A DNA stretch of 64,000 bases from JBGQOJ01 sp052119585 (GCF_052119585.1 NZ_JBGQOJ010000014.1:33356-97355); one strand, 5' to 3'. Shown: positions 8,894 through 18,110, numbered from the stretch's first letter. Notes: a model not told the origin generated them from the sequence alone. Numbers and translations: made by a program.

Positions 8894-10843
8894 ATGACCG
8901 ATAAGACCTACGCCCCCAGCGCCGATTTCGTAAAGCACGCCCATATCGACGCGGCAGGCTACGAGGCTATGTATGCCGCCTCTGTCGCAGACCCCGCCGC
9001 CTTTTGGGGCGAGCACGGCAAGCGCATCGACTGGATGAAGCCCTACACGAGCGTCAAGGATGTCACCTTTGACTATGGCAAGGTCTCTATCAACTGGTAT
9101 GCCGACGGCACCCTGAACGTCGCGGCCAACTGTATCGACCGGCATCTGGCCACCCGTGGCGACCAGACCGCGATCATCTGGGAACCCGACAGCCCGACAG
9201 AGCAAGCGCTGCATATCACCTACCGCGAACTGCACACCAACACCTGCAAGATGGCCAATGTGCTAAAGGATCTGGGCGTCGTCAAAGGCGACCGCGTTGT
9301 GCTCTACCTGCCGATGATCCCCGAAGCCGCCTATGCCATGCTGGCCTGTGCGCGGATCGGTGCGATCCACTCTATCGTTTTTGCGGGTTTCTCGCCCGAT
9401 GCGCTGGCCAACCGGATCAACGATTCCGAAGCCAAAGTGCTGATCACCGCCGACGAGGCCCCCCGTGGCGGCCGCAACACCGCGCTGAAATCGAACACCG
9501 ACGCGGCCTTGCTGCATTGCCAGGACACGGTGAAGAACCTTGTGGTCAAGCGCACCGGTGGCCAGACCACATGGACCGAAGGGCGCGACTATGACTACAA
9601 CGCGCTGGCGGCCAATGCCTCTGCCGAGTGCGCCCCTGCCGAGATGAACGCCGAAGACCCGCTGTTCGTGCTTTACACATCCGGCTCTACCGGCAAACCC
9701 AAGGGCGTGGTGCACACCTCCGGTGGCTACCTCGTCTATGCCTCGATGACCCATGAATACACCTTCGACTACCATCAGGGCGATGTGTTCTGGTGCACCG
9801 CCGATGTGGGCTGGGTGACCGGCCACAGCTATATCATCTACGGCCCCCTTGCGAACGGCGCCACCACGCTGATGTTCGAAGGCGTGCCGACCTACCCCGA
9901 TGCGGGCCGGTTCTGGCAGGTCTGCGCCAAGCACAAGGTCAACCAGTTCTACACCGCCCCCACCGCGATCCGCGCGCTGATGGCCCATGGAACAGACCCC
10001 GTGGAACAGCACGACCTGTCCAGCCTGAAGCTATTGGGCACCGTGGGCGAGCCGATCAACCCCGAGGCATGGACCTGGTACAACGACGTTGTTGGCAAGG
10101 GCAAATGCCCGATCGTCGACACATGGTGGCAGACCGAAACCGGCGGCCACCTGCTGACCCCCCTGCCCGGCGCCACCGCAACAAAGCCCGGCTCTGCGAC
10201 CAAACCGTTTTTCGGCATCGTCCCGGTGATCCTTGACCCGACCACGGGCGTCGAAATCACCGAAACCGCCGCCGAAGGTGTTCTTTGCATCAAAGAGTCA
10301 TGGCCCGGCCAGATGCGCACGGTCTACGGCGACCACGACCGTTTCCAGCAGACCTATTTCAGCGACTACAAAGGCTACTACTTTACCGGTGACGGCTGCC
10401 GCCGCGATGCGGACGGCTATTACTGGATCACAGGCCGCGTCGACGACGTCATCAACGTGTCGGGTCACCGCATGGGCACCGCAGAGGTCGAATCCGCGCT
10501 TGTCGCCCACGCCGCCGTCGCCGAGGCTGCCGTGGTCGGGTATCCCCACTCGATCAAGGGACAGGGCATCTACGCCTATGTCACCCTGATGAACGGCGTC
10601 GAGGCAACGGACGATCTGCGCAAGGATCTGGAAAAATGGGTCCGCAATGAAATCGGACCGATCGCCAAACCCGACCTGATCCAATGGGCACCGGGTCTGC
10701 CGAAAACCCGCTCCGGCAAGATCATGCGCCGCATCCTGCGCAAAATCGCCGAAAACGATTTCAGTGCGCTTGGCGACACTTCGACCCTTGCCGACCCATC
10801 GGTGGTGGACGATCTGATCACAAACCGCATGAACCACGCCTGA
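8894..10843 (+). CDS. acs: Acetyl-CoA synthetase (acetate-CoA ligase)
   Basis: A 649-residue cytoplasmic enzyme that activates acetate with ATP and CoA through acetyl-AMP. Length and motifs match AcsA: N-terminal ACAS region, nucleotide-binding loop YTSGSTGKPKGVVHTSGGY (about residues 257-275), DTWWQTETGGH acyl-pocket motif, and catalytic lysine K609 in PKTRSGKIMRRIL, the site usually controlled by acetylation. It follows the five-gene importer by 86 bp. Together with ScfR and the sensor operon this suggests uptake of an acetate-like substrate feeding straight into acetyl-CoA. Activity on propionate is also possible. Confidence 0.96.
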   Translation: MTDKTYAPSADFVKHAHIDAAGYEAMYAASVADPAAFWGEHGKRIDWMKPYTSVKDVTFDYGKVSINWYADGTLNVAANCIDRHLATRGDQTAIIWEPDSPTEQALHITYRELHTNTCKMANVLKDLGVVKGDRVVLYLPMIPEAAYAMLACARIGAIHSIVFAGFSPDALANRINDSEAKVLITADEAPRGGRNTALKSNTDAALLHCQDTVKNLVVKRTGGQTTWTEGRDYDYNALAANASAECAPAEMNAEDPLFVLYTSGSTGKPKGVVHTSGGYLVYASMTHEYTFDYHQGDVFWCTADVGWVTGHSYIIYGPLANGATTLMFEGVPTYPDAGRFWQVCAKHKVNQFYTAPTAIRALMAHGTDPVEQHDLSSLKLLGTVGEPINPEAWTWYNDVVGKGKCPIVDTWWQTETGGHLLTPLPGATATKPGSATKPFFGIVPVILDPTTGVEITETAAEGVLCIKESWPGQMRTVYGDHDRFQQTYFSDYKGYYFTGDGCRRDADGYYWITGRVDDVINVSGHRMGTAEVESALVAHAAVAEAAVVGYPHSIKGQGIYAYVTLMNGVEATDDLRKDLEKWVRNEIGPIAKPDLIQWAPGLPKTRSGKIMRRILRKIAENDFSALGDTSTLADPSVVDDLITNRMNHA

Positions 10844-10863
10844 TCCCGCATTTCTGCGGGCCA

Positions 10864-10894
10864 CGAAGGGCCGGTGCACCGCGCTGGCCCTTCG
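10864..10894 (+). terminator. Probable terminator after acs
   Basis: A 9-bp perfect stem CGAAGGGCC / GGCCCTTCG (10864-10872 and 10886-10894) with a 13-nt loop. A smaller CCCGCA/TGCGGG hairpin precedes it at 10846-10861. No strong T-tract. Confidence 0.55.
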
Positions 10895-10907
10895 CCGTTT
10901 CCTTGCC

Positions 10908-10929
10908 CTTCTTGCGTCTCCAAATATCC
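10908..10929 (-). repeat. Copy of an intergenic 'GGATATTT...AAGAAG' motif
   Basis: On the minus strand this reads GGATATTTGG, five bases, then CAAGAAG. Related sequences occur at 14101-14124, 14168-14193, 18755-18775 and 33097-33118, always between genes. Function unknown. Confidence 0.45.
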
Positions 10930-11029
10930 TTGCCGAAGGCTGGAACCACGCCTCCACCCGCTTGACAGCCGTCATTTCGCGCCGGGGAAAACCCCATCAT
11001 ACTGCCCTCTTTCATCCAAGGAGGACAAA

Positions 11030-11305
11030 ATGAAAAACCTGACACGTCCCTTGATATGCGCAGCCCTTCTGTCGCTTGCAGCCTGCGAAACGATGACCAG
11101 CGACCAGCAGATGGTTGTGGGCGGACTGGCGGGCGCCACGCTGGGCGTCATCACTGCGGATGCCTTCGATGCCGACCGCAACTGGGTTCTCATCGCCGGC
11201 CTTGCAGGGGCCACAATCGGCACAATCGTCGCCCAGAACAATGCCACACAGCAATGCGCGATTTCGAACGGCGACGGCACCTACCGCGTCGTGCGCTGCA
11301 TCTGA
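11030..11305 (+). CDS. Small lipoprotein with glycine-zipper-like repeats
   Basis: A 91-residue protein with a lipoprotein signal: hydrophobic core ICAALLSLAAC with the lipobox cysteine at residue 19. The mature part has two Gly/Ala-rich stretches (VVGGLAGATLGVI and LIAGLAGATIGTIVA) resembling glycine-zipper membrane anchors, and a short C-terminal tail with two cysteines (CAISN and RCI). The start is set by the AAGGAGGAC ribosome binding site directly upstream. It is monocistronic between two terminators. Role unknown; an envelope lipoprotein is the safe description. Confidence 0.8.
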   Translation: MKNLTRPLICAALLSLAACETMTSDQQMVVGGLAGATLGVITADAFDADRNWVLIAGLAGATIGTIVAQNNATQQCAISNGDGTYRVVRCI

Positions 11306-11309
11306 CCGA

Positions 11310-11335
11310 AAAGGGCGGCCTGCGGGCCGCCCTTT
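11310..11335. terminator. Bidirectional terminator
   Basis: Perfect 11-bp stem AAAGGGCGGCC / GGCCGCCCTTT around a TGCG loop, between convergent genes ending at 11305 and 11358. Confidence 0.85.
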
Positions 11336-11357
11336 CCATCGTTCGTCGCGAATGCAC

Positions 11358-12344
11358 TCAGTTCAGGGCTTTGTCCGTAATCGCATGGGTGAACGCGCCA
11401 ACCGGCTCTTTCGTGATGACCGGATCAGACCCGCCACCCATCAACGTGGCCACGGTGCGGGCATAATCCGCCTCGTCCAGCGCGCCGTTCGACCCTGCGG
11501 TCAGCTTGGCCACCTCGCCCATCATCCGCTTCTGGTGCTGTTCCGTCTGCGCACCGGTCTCGTCGTTCTCCAGAACGATCATCGCCGCTTCGTCGGGGTT
11601 GGCCTCTGCGTACTTCCAGCCCTTCATCGAGGCGCGGACGAACCGCGCAAGCTTCTCCTCCATCGCCGGATCGGCCAGCGCGCTTTCCAGCACATACAAC
11701 CCGTCCTCCAGCGTCGACACGCCCTCGTCCTCGTATTTGAACGTCACCAGTTGCTCGGGCGTCAGGCCCGCGTCGATCACCTGCCAGTATTCATTATAGG
11801 TCATCGTCGAAATGCAATCGGCCTGCTTTTGCAGCAACGGATCGACGTTGAACCCCTGCTTCAGCACGGTCACGCCATCGCCCCCCTCGGTGCCGATGCC
11901 AAGGCTGCTCATCCACGACAGGAACGGATATTCGTTGCCGTAGAACCAGACGCCCAGGGTGCGACCCTTGAAATCCTCGGGTGACGCGACGCCGCTTTCC
12001 TTCAGGCAGGTCAGCATCATGCCCGACGATTTGAACGGCTGCGCGATGTTCACAATCGGCGCGCCCTGCTCGCGAGCAGCCAGCGCCGACGGCATCCAGT
12101 CCACCATCACATCCGCGCCGCCGCCGATCAGAACCTGTACCGGCGCAATGTCGGGGCCACCGGGCTTGATCGTGACATTCAGGTCTTCCTCGTCGTAGAA
12201 CCCCTTGTCCTTGGCCACATAATAGCCGGCGAACTGGGCCTGCGTGACCCACTTCAGTTGCAGCGTCAGATCGTCTGCCGCCTGCGCCATACCGGCGGCA
12301 AAGGTCATTGCCCCCGCCAGTGCTGTTGTCAAAATCCGTTTCAT
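11358..12344 (-). CDS. ABC transporter substrate-binding protein, NMT1/THI5-like
   Basis: A 328-residue periplasmic protein with a Sec signal peptide ending in AGMAQA (about residue 22). The mature N-terminus LTLQLKWVTQAQFAGYYVAKDKGFYDEE is the typical opening of NMT1/THI5-like binding proteins, which bind pyrimidines, thiamine precursors, riboflavin or sulfonates. It is the last gene of a permease-permease-binding protein set and lies downstream of pyrimidine-degrading enzymes, so a pyrimidine base or ureido compound is the probable ligand (inference). No TPP riboswitch was seen upstream of the set. Confidence 0.88.
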   Translation of the reverse strand: MKRILTTALAGAMTFAAGMAQAADDLTLQLKWVTQAQFAGYYVAKDKGFYDEEDLNVTIKPGGPDIAPVQVLIGGGADVMVDWMPSALAAREQGAPIVNIAQPFKSSGMMLTCLKESGVASPEDFKGRTLGVWFYGNEYPFLSWMSSLGIGTEGGDGVTVLKQGFNVDPLLQKQADCISTMTYNEYWQVIDAGLTPEQLVTFKYEDEGVSTLEDGLYVLESALADPAMEEKLARFVRASMKGWKYAEANPDEAAMIVLENDETGAQTEQHQKRMMGEVAKLTAGSNGALDEADYARTVATLMGGGSDPVITKEPVGAFTHAITDKALN

Positions 12345-12378
12345 AATTAACCTCCTGATTGTTGTTTTTGGTGTGGTG

Positions 12379-13224
12379 TCAGCCCCGTTGCGAGGGGTGC
12401 CAGAACGTGACCCCCTTCTCTATCACTGCAACAAGCCCGTAGAACGCCGAGCCGGCAAGGGCCGCGACGGTGATTTCTGCCCAGACCATTTCAAGCCCCA
12501 GCCGCCCGACCTCTGTCGAAATGCGGAACCCCATGCCCAGCGTCGGCGAACCAAAGAATTCGGCCACAATCGCGCCAATCAGCGCCAGCGTTGTCGAAAT
12601 TTTCAGCCCGTTAAAGATGAACGGCATCGCCGCCGGCAGCCGCAACTTGAACAGCCGCTGCCAGTAGGTCGCCCCGTAGGTGTTCATCAGGTCACGCTGC
12701 ATGGAATCGCTCGCTGCCAGTCCCTGCACGCAATTTATCAGCATCGGGAAAAAGACCATAACGACAACTACCGCCGCCTTGGATTGCCAGTCGAACCCGA
12801 ACCACATCACCAGAATGGGGGCCGTTCCCACAATCGGCAGCGCCGCGATAAAGTTGCCCACCGGCAGCAATCCGCGTTGCAGGAAATCAGAGCGGTCGAT
12901 CAGAATCGCCGTGACAAAGGCGGCCCCGCAACCAATCGCATAGCCCGACAGCGCGCCCTTCACAAAGGTCTGCACGAAATCCACCCAAAGGATCGGCAGG
13001 CTTGCCCCGAACCGCACCGCAATCGCCGTGGGGGGCGGCAGGATCACCGGCGACACGTTCAACCCGCGCACCAGCCCCTCCCATATCACAAGCAAAGTCA
13101 CGCCGAACACCGTCGGCACCGCCAGCCTTACCACCCGCGCATCGCACCATCGAGAAACCGAAAGCCAATGGTTCAGCGCCCATGCGCCCAGCCAGAACAA
13201 AACGGCAAAGACGATCCAGCTCAT
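12379..13224 (-). CDS. ABC transporter permease, SsuC/ThiX type (second)
   Basis: A 281-residue inner-membrane permease of the SsuC/TauC fold with about seven hydrophobic segments and the EAA-like cytoplasmic loop YGATYWQRLFKLRLPAAMPFIFNGLKIS. It overlaps the first permease gene by 4 bp (ATGA), so the two are translated together and likely form a heterodimeric channel. The binding-protein gene follows after 34 bp. Confidence 0.88.
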   Translation of the reverse strand: MSWIVFAVLFWLGAWALNHWLSVSRWCDARVVRLAVPTVFGVTLLVIWEGLVRGLNVSPVILPPPTAIAVRFGASLPILWVDFVQTFVKGALSGYAIGCGAAFVTAILIDRSDFLQRGLLPVGNFIAALPIVGTAPILVMWFGFDWQSKAAVVVVMVFFPMLINCVQGLAASDSMQRDLMNTYGATYWQRLFKLRLPAAMPFIFNGLKISTTLALIGAIVAEFFGSPTLGMGFRISTEVGRLGLEMVWAEITVAALAGSAFYGLVAVIEKGVTFWHPSQRG

Positions 13225-14084
13225 CCCTGCATCCCCATCCGCTTTAACGTTCGCCGCTGGATCATGCCGACAATGGCCACCAGCGACGCCGCCAGAATCG
13301 CCGCCGTGAACAGCGCCGCCCAGATCTGCAGGGTCTGACCGTAATAAGACCCCGACAACAGTCGCGCCCCCAAGCCGCGCACCGCCCCCGTGGGCAACTC
13401 GGCGATAATCGCACCGACAAGCGCCGCCGCTATGCCGATCTTCAGCGAAGTGAAGAAATACGGCATCGAGGACGGCAGCCGAAGCGCAAGAAACGATTGC
13501 GCGCCGCTGGCGTTATAGGTCTTCATCAGGTCCAACTGCATCGTATCGGGGCTGCGCAACCCCTTGACCATCCCCACCACCACAGGAAAGAACGACAAAT
13601 AGGCGCTGATGATGGCCTTCGGCACAAGCCCTTGAATACCAACGGAATTCAACACCACAATGATCATCGGCGCGATCGCCAGAATCGGGATCGTCTGGCT
13701 GGCAATCGCCCATGGCATGACGCTCATATCCATCGCACGGTTGTGCACGATCCCCACGGCCAGCAAAATGCCAAGCCCGGTGCCTATGGCAAACCCCAGC
13801 AGGGTCGAGCTGAGCGTGATCCAACCGTGATAGACCAGGCTGCGCTTGGACGTCACGGGCTTCATCGCCACGGTCTGCCACAGCTCTGTCATCACCTGAT
13901 GCGGCGCGGGCAGCACCGGCCGATCCTGCGTCCAGGTCTCCGCCACAAAGGCCGTCGTGCTTAACGTCACCCCCGCCCGCGCCGCCTGATCCCGCGCCCA
14001 AGCGCCGTTCATCCAGACCGCAGCCGCATACCAAAGCACAATCGCCGCCCCAAGAACCGTCAGAACCGGATAAAACCGCTTCAT
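13221..14084 (-). CDS. ABC transporter permease, SsuC/ThiX type (first)
   Basis: A 287-residue permease with about six hydrophobic segments and the EAA loop YNASGAQSFLALRLPSSMPYFFTSLKIG. A strong GGGGAGGAGGGG ribosome binding site lies just upstream. A 220-bp spacer with a large inverted repeat separates it from the ATPase gene upstream, so this and the next two genes may have their own transcript level. Confidence 0.88.
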   Translation of the reverse strand: MKRFYPVLTVLGAAIVLWYAAAVWMNGAWARDQAARAGVTLSTTAFVAETWTQDRPVLPAPHQVMTELWQTVAMKPVTSKRSLVYHGWITLSSTLLGFAIGTGLGILLAVGIVHNRAMDMSVMPWAIASQTIPILAIAPMIIVVLNSVGIQGLVPKAIISAYLSFFPVVVGMVKGLRSPDTMQLDLMKTYNASGAQSFLALRLPSSMPYFFTSLKIGIAAALVGAIIAELPTGAVRGLGARLLSGSYYGQTLQIWAALFTAAILAASLVAIVGMIQRRTLKRMGMQG

Positions 14085-14100
14085 ACGCCCCTCCTCCCCA

Positions 14101-14193
14101 CTTTGTTCCTTAAATACTCAAATCTGGCGGGTTCGCACGGTCCAGACCCCGGGAAAATTGTGCTTACGGAGTTTGAGTATTTTAAGAACAAAG
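14101..14193. repeat. Long inverted repeat between ATPase and permease genes
   Basis: Arms at 14101-14122 (CTTTGTTCCTTAAATACTCA...) and 14172-14193 (TTTGAGTATTTTAAGAACAA...) pair at 20 of 22 positions around a 49-nt loop. Each arm is itself a copy of the intergenic AGTATTT-type motif seen elsewhere in the window. I recognise neither a gene nor a known riboswitch in the rest of the spacer (to 14304). Confidence 0.7.
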
Positions 14194-14304
14194 TAACCAG
14201 AATCGGGTCTGAATACCCCTGCGGTACAGGCTGGAGAGCCGATGACCGCGAACGAAGTCGGTCTCCTGTCCCTTGGTCGGGGCGGGAGATTGTCTGCAGG
14301 GCGA

Positions 14305-15090
14305 TCATGCGTCCGCCTCGCCGTGACCGCTGCGCAGGCCCTCGCGCACGCGGTGGGCGATTGCGATGAATTCAGGGCTGTCGCGGATATCCAGCGGGCG
14401 CTCTTTCGGCAAGGGACTGTCGATCACATCGGTGATCCGTCCGGGGCGCGGCGACATCACCACGATTTTGGTCGACAGATAGACCGCCTCGGGGATCGAG
14501 TGGGTGACAAAGCCGATGGTCTTTTCCGTCCGCGCCCAAAGCGCCAGAAGTTGTTCGTTCAGGTGGTCGCGCACGATTTCATCCAGCGCCCCGAATGGCT
14601 CGTCCATCAGCAAGATATCCGCATCAAAGGCCAATGCCCGTGCGATGCTCGCGCGTTGCTGCATTCCGCCGGACAGTTGCCAGGGGAACTTCTTCTCGAA
14701 CCCAGACAAATCCACCAGATCCAGCACTTTTCGAACACGTTCTTCTTGGTCTGACCGTGAATACCCCATTATTTCCAACGGAAGCTTCACATTTCCCGCA
14801 ATTGTCCGCCACGGATATAACCCCGCCGCCTGAAACACATAGCCGTAAGCACGGACGCGGCGGGCCTCGTCCGGTGACATGCCGTTGACTGTAATCATGC
14901 CCGCCGTCGGCTGTTCCAGCGCCGCGATCACCCGCAAAAGCGTTGTCTTTCCGCAGCCCGACGGGCCGATGAAGGACACGAACTCGCCCTTGTTGATCGT
15001 CAGGTTCACATCTTTCAACGCGTGAACCGGCCCGTCATTCGTCTGAAACGTCAGGTCCAGCCCGCGCGCTTCGATCACTGGATCGGTCAT
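14305..15090 (-). CDS. ABC transporter ATP-binding protein, SsuB/TauB type
   Basis: A 261-residue ATPase with Walker A GPSGCGKTTLLRV, signature LSGGMQQRASIARAL, Walker B ILLMDEPFGALDEIV and the switch histidine in FVTHSIPEA. These match SsuB/TauB/ThiZ ATPases that partner NMT1-type binding proteins. The start codon immediately follows the stop of the dihydropyrimidinase gene, so importer and enzymes share an operon. It energises the two permeases downstream. Confidence 0.92.
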   Translation of the reverse strand: MTDPVIEARGLDLTFQTNDGPVHALKDVNLTINKGEFVSFIGPSGCGKTTLLRVIAALEQPTAGMITVNGMSPDEARRVRAYGYVFQAAGLYPWRTIAGNVKLPLEIMGYSRSDQEERVRKVLDLVDLSGFEKKFPWQLSGGMQQRASIARALAFDADILLMDEPFGALDEIVRDHLNEQLLALWARTEKTIGFVTHSIPEAVYLSTKIVVMSPRPGRITDVIDSPLPKERPLDIRDSPEFIAIAHRVREGLRSGHGEADA

Positions 15091-16554
15091 CTACACCCCT
15101 GCCGGAATATTCAGTGGATTGCGTTCGATCTTGCGCGGCGTGTTCAGCGACTTCCACTTTGAAAGCGCCTGATTGGCGCTGGAAAACGCCGGGCGGCGCA
15201 CAAATTTGCCGCGCCCGGGTTGCGGCTGGCTGTTCTGGCCATAGGCCCAGATCACATCGCCGCGCGACAGGGTGAAACGCGCCTGCGCCGTGACGGTTCG
15301 GCCCTCGAACACATTGTAATCAATGATGGATTTTTGCGTGCTGACCGCAACCGTCTTGGATATCGTCGGATCCCAGACCACCACATCGGCATCCGCCCCC
15401 GGCACAATCGCGCCTTTCATCGGATAGATATTCAGGATTTTAGCGATATTGGTCGAGGTCACGGCAACGAATTCTTCGGGTGTCAGGCGGCCGGTTTCAA
15501 CCCCCGTGGTCCACAGCATCGCCATGCGTTCCTCCAGCCCGCCGGTGCCATTGGGGATGGCGGTGAAATTGTCCAGCCCCATCTGCTTTTGCTTGTCGCT
15601 GAACGCCGCATGATCGGTGGCCACCACCTGCAACGACCCCGAGGCAAGCCCTGCCCAAAGTGACGCCTGATGGTCCTTGGACCGGAACGGCGGCGACATC
15701 ACGCGGCGCGCGGCATAGTGCCAGTCCTTGTTGAAATACTCGGATTCGTCCAGCGTCAGATGCTGGATCAGCGGCTCGCCGTAAACCCGCATGCCCTTTT
15801 GCCGCGCGCGCCGGATCGCCTCGTGCGCCTGCTCGCAGGAGACATGGACGATGTACAAAGGCACCCCCGCCGCATCGGCGATCATGATGGCACGGTTGGC
15901 GGCTTCGCCCTCGACCTCGGGCGGGCGGGAATAGGCGTGACCCTCTGGCCCGGTGATGCCCATCGCCAGATATTTCTGCTGCAACTCCTGCACGATATCG
16001 CCGTTTTCCGCATGCACCAAGGGCAGCGCACCCAGTTCCGCGCAACGTTTGAACGAGGCATACATCTCGTCATCCTCGATCATCAGCGCGCCTTTATAGG
16101 CCATGAAATGCTTGAACGTATTGATGCCGCGTGCATTAACAACTTCGGCCATTTCATTGAAAATGCGTTCATTCCAGCCAGTGATTGCCATGTGATAGCT
16201 GATATCGCAACAGATCTGGTCGCGCGATTTTCGGTCCCAGTCGTCAATCGCGTTCAGCAGCGATCCGTCCGCGCCGGGCAGGCAGAAATCGACCAGCATG
16301 GTGGTGCCGCCCGCCGCCGCCGCAAAGGTGCCGGACTGGAACGTCTCCGCCGCCGTGGTCCCCATAAAGGGCATTTCCAGATGCGTATGCGGGTCGATGC
16401 CGCCGGGGATGACATAGGCCCCTTCGGCGTCGATCACGGTGTCGCCCTTCAGGTTCTCGCCGATCTCCAGGATCTTTTCGCCCTCGATCAGGACATCCGC
16501 CTTGTACTGGCGGTCGGCGGTGACGACCGTGCCGCCCTTGATGACTTTGGTCAT
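15091..16554 (-). CDS. hydA: Dihydropyrimidinase (D-hydantoinase)
   Basis: A 487-residue metal-dependent amidohydrolase that opens dihydrouracil or dihydrothymine to N-carbamoyl-beta-amino acids. It has the metal motif DPHTHLEMPF (about residues 55-64), the FMAYKG motif holding the lysine that is carbamylated to bridge the metals, HAENGDI, and the late metal-ligand motif TDHAAF. Length fits bacterial dihydropyrimidinases. It lies 12 bp after the amidohydrolase gene, which would act on its product, and directly before the importer ATPase. Preference for hydantoins cannot be excluded, but preA and preT nearby favour pyrimidines. Confidence 0.93.
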   Translation of the reverse strand: MTKVIKGGTVVTADRQYKADVLIEGEKILEIGENLKGDTVIDAEGAYVIPGGIDPHTHLEMPFMGTTAAETFQSGTFAAAAGGTTMLVDFCLPGADGSLLNAIDDWDRKSRDQICCDISYHMAITGWNERIFNEMAEVVNARGINTFKHFMAYKGALMIEDDEMYASFKRCAELGALPLVHAENGDIVQELQQKYLAMGITGPEGHAYSRPPEVEGEAANRAIMIADAAGVPLYIVHVSCEQAHEAIRRARQKGMRVYGEPLIQHLTLDESEYFNKDWHYAARRVMSPPFRSKDHQASLWAGLASGSLQVVATDHAAFSDKQKQMGLDNFTAIPNGTGGLEERMAMLWTTGVETGRLTPEEFVAVTSTNIAKILNIYPMKGAIVPGADADVVVWDPTISKTVAVSTQKSIIDYNVFEGRTVTAQARFTLSRGDVIWAYGQNSQPQPGRGKFVRRPAFSSANQALSKWKSLNTPRKIERNPLNIPAGV

Positions 16555-16566
16555 GGTCTTGTCTCC

Positions 16567-17817
16567 CTATTCTACGATGCCGGCGGTTTCGACCACGGCG
16601 TGAAACAGCACGTTGGCCCCCGCTGCCGCCCAATCCTTTGTGATCTCCTCGGCCTCATTATGGCTTAGCCCGCCGACGCAGGGGCACATCACCATGGCCG
16701 TGGGGGCCACGCGGTTGATCCAGCAGGCATCATGCCCCGCGCCGGAAATCAGGTTCATGTGGCTATAGCCCAACCGCTCGGCGGCGCGGCGCACGGCACT
16801 GACACAGCCCTCGTCGAATGTAACAGGATCAAAGCCGCCGGTCTTCTCGAAGGTCACGCCAAGCCCCATCTCGTCGCAGATCGCCTGCGCCCCGGCCTTG
16901 AACCGCGTCTCCATATCCTCGATCACCGCCAGATCGGGCGAGCGGAAATCAACGGTGAACACGACTTTGCCCGGTATCACATTGCGACTGTTGGGAAAAA
17001 CGTCGATGTGACCCGCAGCCCCCACCGCATGTGGCGCATGGGACAGGGCGATCTGGTTCACCAGTTCAAGGCAATGCGCCAACCCCAGCCCTGCGTCCTT
17101 GCGCATCGGCATGGGCGTCGATCCGGTATGCGCGTCCTTGCCGGTGATCGTCACCTCGGTCCAGGACAGGCCCTGCCCGTGGGTCACCACGCCGATATCC
17201 TTGCCCTCGGCCTCAAGGATCGGGCCCTGCTCGATGTGCAATTCGAAGAACGCCTTCATCTTGCGCTGCCCCACTGGCTCGTCTCCGCGCCAGCCGATCC
17301 GCGTCAGCTCGTCCCCAAAGGTCTTGCCCTTGGCATCAACGCGCCCGTAGGCCCAATCCTGATCGTGCAGCCCCGCGAAAACACCAGAGGCAAGCATCGC
17401 CGGGGCAAAGCGCGTGCCCTCCTCGTTGGTCCAGTTGGTGACAATGACCGGGTGCCGCGTCTTGATCCCCAGATCATTCAACGACCGCAGAATTTCCAGC
17501 CCGCCCAGCACGCCCAGAACACCGTCGTATTTGCCGCCCGTCGGCTGCGTATCAAGATGCGAGCCGACATAAACCGGCAGCGCATCCGGGTCCGTCCCCT
17601 CGCGACGCGCGAACATGTTACCCATCTGGTCCAGCCCCATGGAACACCCCGCCTCCTTGCACCAGCTCTGGAACAGCATCCGTCCCTCGGCATCCTCGTC
17701 TGTCAGGGTCTGGCGGTTGTTGCCACCGGCCACGCCGGGGCCGATCTTCGCCATCTCCATCAGGCTGTCCCACAAACGCTCTGCGTTGATCTTCAGGTTC
17801 TCACCAGCGGCTGCCAT
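16567..17817 (-). CDS. N-carbamoyl-beta-amino acid amidohydrolase (Zn-dependent M20 family)
   Basis: A 416-residue hydrolase of the beta-ureidopropionase/allantoate amidohydrolase/L-carbamoylase family. Metal and active-site motifs are visible: GSHLDTQPTGGKYDG, WTNEEGTRF, HIEQGP and SGAGHDACW followed by GLSHNEAE. The start at 17817 is preferred over one nine codons earlier because GAGGAGAG lies at the right distance. It should finish the reductive pathway, releasing beta-alanine or 3-aminoisobutyrate, CO2 and ammonia. It is first in an operon with hydA and the importer, whose promoter region carries a RutR-like operator at 17922-17937. Confidence 0.9.
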   Translation of the reverse strand: MAAAGENLKINAERLWDSLMEMAKIGPGVAGGNNRQTLTDEDAEGRMLFQSWCKEAGCSMGLDQMGNMFARREGTDPDALPVYVGSHLDTQPTGGKYDGVLGVLGGLEILRSLNDLGIKTRHPVIVTNWTNEEGTRFAPAMLASGVFAGLHDQDWAYGRVDAKGKTFGDELTRIGWRGDEPVGQRKMKAFFELHIEQGPILEAEGKDIGVVTHGQGLSWTEVTITGKDAHTGSTPMPMRKDAGLGLAHCLELVNQIALSHAPHAVGAAGHIDVFPNSRNVIPGKVVFTVDFRSPDLAVIEDMETRFKAGAQAICDEMGLGVTFEKTGGFDPVTFDEGCVSAVRRAAERLGYSHMNLISGAGHDACWINRVAPTAMVMCPCVGGLSHNEAEEITKDWAAAGANVLFHAVVETAGIVE

Positions 17818-17921
17818 TGCGCTCTCTCCTCGGTTCAATTCCATCCCGACAAAGGCCCGCCCGCGCCCTGTCGTCGTTCTTCTGCGTGGCGCAGGCCCGT
17901 GGTCGCACGCGGGTCAATAGT

Positions 17922-17937
17922 TTGACCAATCGGTCAA
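17922..17937. promoter_or_regulatory. RutR-type operator
   Basis: TTGACCAATCGGTCAA has perfect TTGACC/GGTCAA half-sites with a 4-bp centre and closely matches the E. coli RutR consensus TTGACCAnnTGGTCAA. It lies 105 bp upstream of the amidohydrolase start and about 175 bp upstream of the divergent TetR/RutR-like gene, so it may control both. Confidence 0.8.
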
Positions 17938-18110
17938 GATCACGCTAGCAGAGCCTTTCGGGCAGTCAAGGATTTCGCACCCCACCACATTGGCCCGCAC
18001 CATCGAAAGCCACATTAAACCGCAAAGTCCGCTTTCCCGTGTCACAAAAATGGGCGACACTGACGGTTGATATAGTCCAGGTGACCCCATTACGGGATAA
18101 GGATGCCAGA

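Noticed and set aside
12244..13338. A 364-codon plus-strand frame over the permease genes
   Set aside because: It is antisense to two clear ABC permeases, and its Arg/His-rich composition is that of a shadow frame.
14194..14304. Spacer before the first permease considered as a TPP or other riboswitch
   Set aside because: No conserved TPP-box sequence such as CTGAGA with a downstream partner was found, and the genes do not point to thiamine.
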